A stretch of DNA of 64,000 nucleotides from Winogradskyella psychrotolerans (GTDB lineage: Bacteria > Bacteroidota > Bacteroidia > Flavobacteriales > Flavobacteriaceae). Positions 61,303 through 64,000 of this stretch are shown here, one piece after another. The notes under the pieces were generated by a model. That model saw only the letters and a program-made list of their open reading frames with translations. It was not told the DNA's origin and searched no databases. The number at the start of each line of letters is the position of its first letter. Position 1 is the first letter of the stretch. Where the stretch lies: the NCBI RefSeq assembly GCF_018860565.1, contig NZ_JAHKPS010000013.1, positions 122,413 to 186,412 of the forward strand, given 5' to 3'. The translations under genes and the position numbers were made by a program.

Positions 61303-62751
61303 TTACAGTAAAGGCGCCATAAGTCGCGCCAAAGCTTCAATAAGCTTTGTGCGCTTAGATCGTTTTTGCCATGCTTCTAATTCTAACTTTTCACAGTCTT
61401 TTAAATCCTCATTAAACAGATCTGTTAATTGATGGCTAAACTCCTTATTATAAATTAAGGCATTGACTTCAAAGTTAATATTAAAGCTTCTATAGTCCAT
61501 ATTAGTGGTACCAACAGTACTAAATACACCATCTACAACCATGGTTTTAGCATGAACAAAGCCTTTAGTGTATTGGTACACCTCCACTCCGGCTTCTAGC
61601 AGTAATTCTAAATAAGAGTTAGTAGCATATTCTGCTATCCACGAATCGGATGTTTTAGGTACAATTAGTTTTACCTTAATATTACTTCTTGCGGTAACTT
61701 GCAGTGCTGTTACAATCTCACTGTTAGGAATAAAATAAGGGGTAGTTATATATACATGATCCTCGGCATTCGTAATAGCAACAAAAATCGCTTCCATTAT
61801 ATTAGACCAATCCGTATCTGGTCCGCTAGCCGCAATTTGAAGCGGTATATTTTCTTTACAATTATGATCTGGGAAATAACTTTTAGAAATTTCTAATTTA
61901 TCATCACCAACAAAATCCCAAGTTGTAAAAAATAAGATTTGGAGTGGTTTTACAGCTTCACCTGTTATACGTACATGTGTATCTCTCCAATATCTATTAT
62001 TATGAGCATTAACATAGTTATCTGAAATATTTATACCACCTACATACCCAATTTTCCCATCTATAATAGCAATTTTTCTATGGTCGCGATAATTCATTTG
62101 ACCAGTAAATCTTGAAAATAAGACAGGCATAAATGAATTCATTTCAATGCCGTTATCTTTCAGTTTACGTTTCATTTTAGAAGTTATAGAACTTCCTACA
62201 TCATCTATTACGATTCTAATTTCTAGGCCTTCATTTGCTTTTTTACATAATAAATTGAGAATTTCTGTACCTATCTTATCATCTTTAATTATAAAATATT
62301 CAAGATGAATATGGTGTTTAGCCTCTTTTATATCTTTGATAAGTATTTTAAACTTCTCGTCACCATTTTTAATAAGCCTAACATCATTATTAATTGTAAG
62401 CTTAGATTTTTCACTATTGTAGAGTAATGGAATTAGTTTAGATTTTTCTTCAAGCAATTCATCTACTTCATTAATAGCTTTAGTGTCAAGCTGCAATTGG
62501 TCCTGAATCTTTTTTACAATAGATTGATTTAAAACATGCTTTCTACTAAATATTTTAGTCTTTCTATATTCTTGTCCAAAAAAATAATAAACAATTAAAC
62601 CCAAAAACGGTACAGCCAATAAACCTATTATATAGCTAAGGGCTTTAGTTGGATTCAATTTTTTAAGTAAAATTGTTACAACAGCAGATAATGCAAGCGT
62701 ATAATTGAGTGCAATTAAGATTTGCCAGATATGATTTCTAACAAATTCCAA
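61303..62751 (-). CDS. cls: Cardiolipin synthase
   Basis: 482 residues. Two N-terminal membrane segments (about 10-30 and 38-58), then a PLD-like core with two HKD motifs: YRDHRKIAIIDGKIGYVGGI (about 225) and FVHAKTMVVDGVFSTVGTTN (about 400). It joins phosphatidylglycerols into cardiolipin at the membrane. The gene lies 3 bases behind the lytic transglycosylase gene and is probably co-transcribed with it. Confidence 0.94.
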   Translation of the reverse strand: MEFVRNHIWQILIALNYTLALSAVVTILLKKLNPTKALSYIIGLLAVPFLGLIVYYFFGQEYRKTKIFSRKHVLNQSIVKKIQDQLQLDTKAINEVDELLEEKSKLIPLLYNSEKSKLTINNDVRLIKNGDEKFKILIKDIKEAKHHIHLEYFIIKDDKIGTEILNLLCKKANEGLEIRIVIDDVGSSITSKMKRKLKDNGIEMNSFMPVLFSRFTGQMNYRDHRKIAIIDGKIGYVGGINISDNYVNAHNNRYWRDTHVRITGEAVKPLQILFFTTWDFVGDDKLEISKSYFPDHNCKENIPLQIAASGPDTDWSNIMEAIFVAITNAEDHVYITTPYFIPNSEIVTALQVTARSNIKVKLIVPKTSDSWIAEYATNSYLELLLEAGVEVYQYTKGFVHAKTMVVDGVFSTVGTTNMDYRSFNINFEVNALIYNKEFSHQLTDLFNEDLKDCEKLELEAWQKRSKRTKLIEALARLMAPLL

Positions 62752-62754
62752 GAA

Positions 62755-63714
62755 TTAAGGTTGAGTATTAGTATTGTAATACCCTTTTTCAGGAATATCT
62801 ATTTGATATGATTTTCTTGATTTATTATTTAAATGCGGCTCTCTTAACCAAGGATTATGAAGTTTTAAAATCTTATAGTTAATTCCAAATTTCTTTGCGA
62901 ATTGCGCAAAATCGGTCACTGCAGTATCGACTTCGACTTTATAAGTTGGGACATGCTTATACAAGTGACTCTTATTAAAATTGAAGCCATATTTTTCAGG
63001 ATTAGAAAGAATTTCTTTTAGAGCTACAATTCTAAATACGTAACGACCGGTTTCTTCTCCTAGTAACAAATCGTAATACCCATCAACATCTTGTTCTTTT
63101 AAACGTCTTGACACACCATAATTACCAGCATTATAAGCAGCGGCAGCTTTTGTCCATGAACCTAAGCTCTCTTTTGCTTTCTTTAAGTAATTACACGCGA
63201 CTTCTGTTGCTTTTTCTAAATTATAACGCTCATCAACATTTGTATTTACTTCTAAACCATTTTCTCTTCCTGTAGCTTTCATAATTTGCCAAACACCACT
63301 GGCACCTGCAGGTGATTTTGCTGTTTGTACCAACCCACTTTCTATAACTGCTAAATATTTAAAATCATCTGGCACACCATTTTTCTTCAAAATGGGTTCT
63401 ATAATAGGAAAATACTTTTGTGCACGTTTAAACATTAGCAAACCATTAGATTGCCAATAGGTATTGACTAATAGCTCTCTATCCATACGCTCATAGATAT
63501 CGGGATCTTCAACAGGAACTGGTTCACCAGCAAAATTTAAATTTTCTGGCATTTCTAATGCGTACACATTATAACTATTTACAATTGGATCTTCCTTACC
63601 TAATAAATAATCTGAAGGTGCTTTTTTATCTGGTGCCTTTTGCATGGCAAAAATAAATAAGCCTGATATACAAACAACTCCGATTAGTGCTAAACTATTT
63701 TTTATGATTTTCAT
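62755..63714 (-). CDS. Lytic transglycosylase, MltD-like
   Basis: 319 residues. An N-terminal membrane anchor (about 7-24) precedes an SLT/GEWL-type catalytic domain (about 110-225): the catalytic Glu in LAVIESGLVQTAKSPAGASG, then GVWQIMKATGRENGL and ATEVACNYLKKAKESLGSW, WTKAAAAYNAGNYGVSRRL. The C-terminal part (about 250-319) looks like a degenerate LysM domain (NYKILKLHNPWLREPHLN). It cuts peptidoglycan glycan strands with 1,6-anhydro products. The cls gene follows 3 bases later. Confidence 0.92.
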   Translation of the reverse strand: MKIIKNSLALIGVVCISGLFIFAMQKAPDKKAPSDYLLGKEDPIVNSYNVYALEMPENLNFAGEPVPVEDPDIYERMDRELLVNTYWQSNGLLMFKRAQKYFPIIEPILKKNGVPDDFKYLAVIESGLVQTAKSPAGASGVWQIMKATGRENGLEVNTNVDERYNLEKATEVACNYLKKAKESLGSWTKAAAAYNAGNYGVSRRLKEQDVDGYYDLLLGEETGRYVFRIVALKEILSNPEKYGFNFNKSHLYKHVPTYKVEVDTAVTDFAQFAKKFGINYKILKLHNPWLREPHLNNKSRKSYQIDIPEKGYYNTNTQP

Positions 63715-63852
63715 AAGTTTTAATTTATTTTAAACGCTCCATGTTATTCACTACCAATATGTGCTAAATGACAAGGCTATAAACATGCGCATTGAATAAT
63801 TTTTCTTTTTTATAAATGTAATCAATCTAAGAACAAGATTCAAATTCAACCT

Positions 63853-64000
63853 TCAATAAGTTTTGGTAAATTTTCGTTAAACCATTTGTACTTATTAATG
63901 ATCATAATATGTGTTCCGCCCTTAATTACGATACAATTTCCAACGCAAGAGTGCGGAAAAACAGCATCATTGTCTCCATGAATATATATCGCATCTGGAT
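63853..64000 (-). CDS. C-terminal end of an alpha/beta-hydrolase (partial)
   Basis: About 48 codons end at the stop 63853-63855; the gene continues beyond base 64000. The visible part has the strand-turn YIHGDNDAVFP (acidic residue of the triad) and GGTHIMIINKYKWFNENL (catalytic His in GGTH), typical of small alpha/beta-hydrolases such as esterases or peptidases. Substrate cannot be told. The gap to the upstream-positioned transglycosylase gene (63715-63852) shows nothing else. Confidence 0.8.

Overview
The window is chromosomal DNA from a flavobacterium (Bacteroidetes, probably a marine Flavobacteriaceae of the Winogradskyella/Olleya/Psychroserpens type; the genus is inference). The evidence is low G+C, promoters of the Bacteroidetes form TTG-N19/20-TAnnTTTG, almost no Shine-Dalgarno sequences, T9SS C-terminal sorting domains, many Cys-anchored lipoproteins, DUF4252 and other Bacteroidetes-restricted families, and a CarB without its allosteric domain. 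Most genes are core genes. I see no phage, insertion sequence, CRISPR array, rRNA or tRNA.

Layout. 1-0.4 kb: a tandem 115-bp hairpin repeat. 0.4-7 kb: two small unknown genes, a TPR sensor kinase with a LuxR-type regulator, and a divergent LamG/T9SS surface protein. 7-16.9 kb: hisS, an ABC permease, a DUF6495 protein, a phosphodiesterase, the rpsF-rpsR-rplI operon, a solo LytTR regulator, priA and a DUF2147 protein. 17-21.3 kb: five same-strand genes for unknown exported proteins, including a 564-residue protein of four repeats. They face a LytS/LytTR two-component system (21.4-23.9 kb) across an intergenic region that carries a match to the LytTR double-repeat site. 23.9-33.4 kb: housekeeping genes (YihY/BrkB, nadC, rlmH, hpf, rdgB, a DEAD-box helicase with a structured leader, trmH, a class III sirtuin).

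33.5-36.7 kb: a TetR regulator, a Tat-exported HAD hydrolase, an SDR and a lipoprotein. Two copies of the palindrome AAACATAC-N6-GTATKTTT lie in front of tetR and of the HAD gene, which suggests a small self-regulated regulon. 37-40.5 kb: a small membrane protein, an RluA pseudouridine synthase without a usable ATG/GTG/TTG start, a glycosyltransferase, a haem-binding-domain protein and a HEAT-like protein.

40.5-47.6 kb: a vitamin B12 uptake locus. A BtuF-BtuC-(unknown lipoprotein)-BtuD operon lies divergent to a 37-residue membrane protein, a cobalamin riboswitch, a BtuB-type TonB receptor and a BtuG-like beta-propeller lipoprotein. 47.7-53.3 kb: an S41 protease, an ECF sigma/anti-sigma/DUF4252 operon, and purB. 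53.6-56.9 kb: rmuC overlapping a SatD protein that looks like a diverged class III nucleotide-cyclase fold with an HTH tail, then a DUF3307 membrane protein and a thioesterase. 56.9-64 kb: a mini T9SS protein, carB, rpmH, a TPR membrane protein, cardiolipin synthase, a lytic transglycosylase and the end of an alpha/beta hydrolase.

For the hunt, the best candidates are the SatD-DUF3307 pair, the TetR operator pair, the LytTR site beside the unknown exported operon, the extra genes in the B12 locus, and a recurring habit of placing GC-rich palindromes 6-20 nt upstream of start codons.
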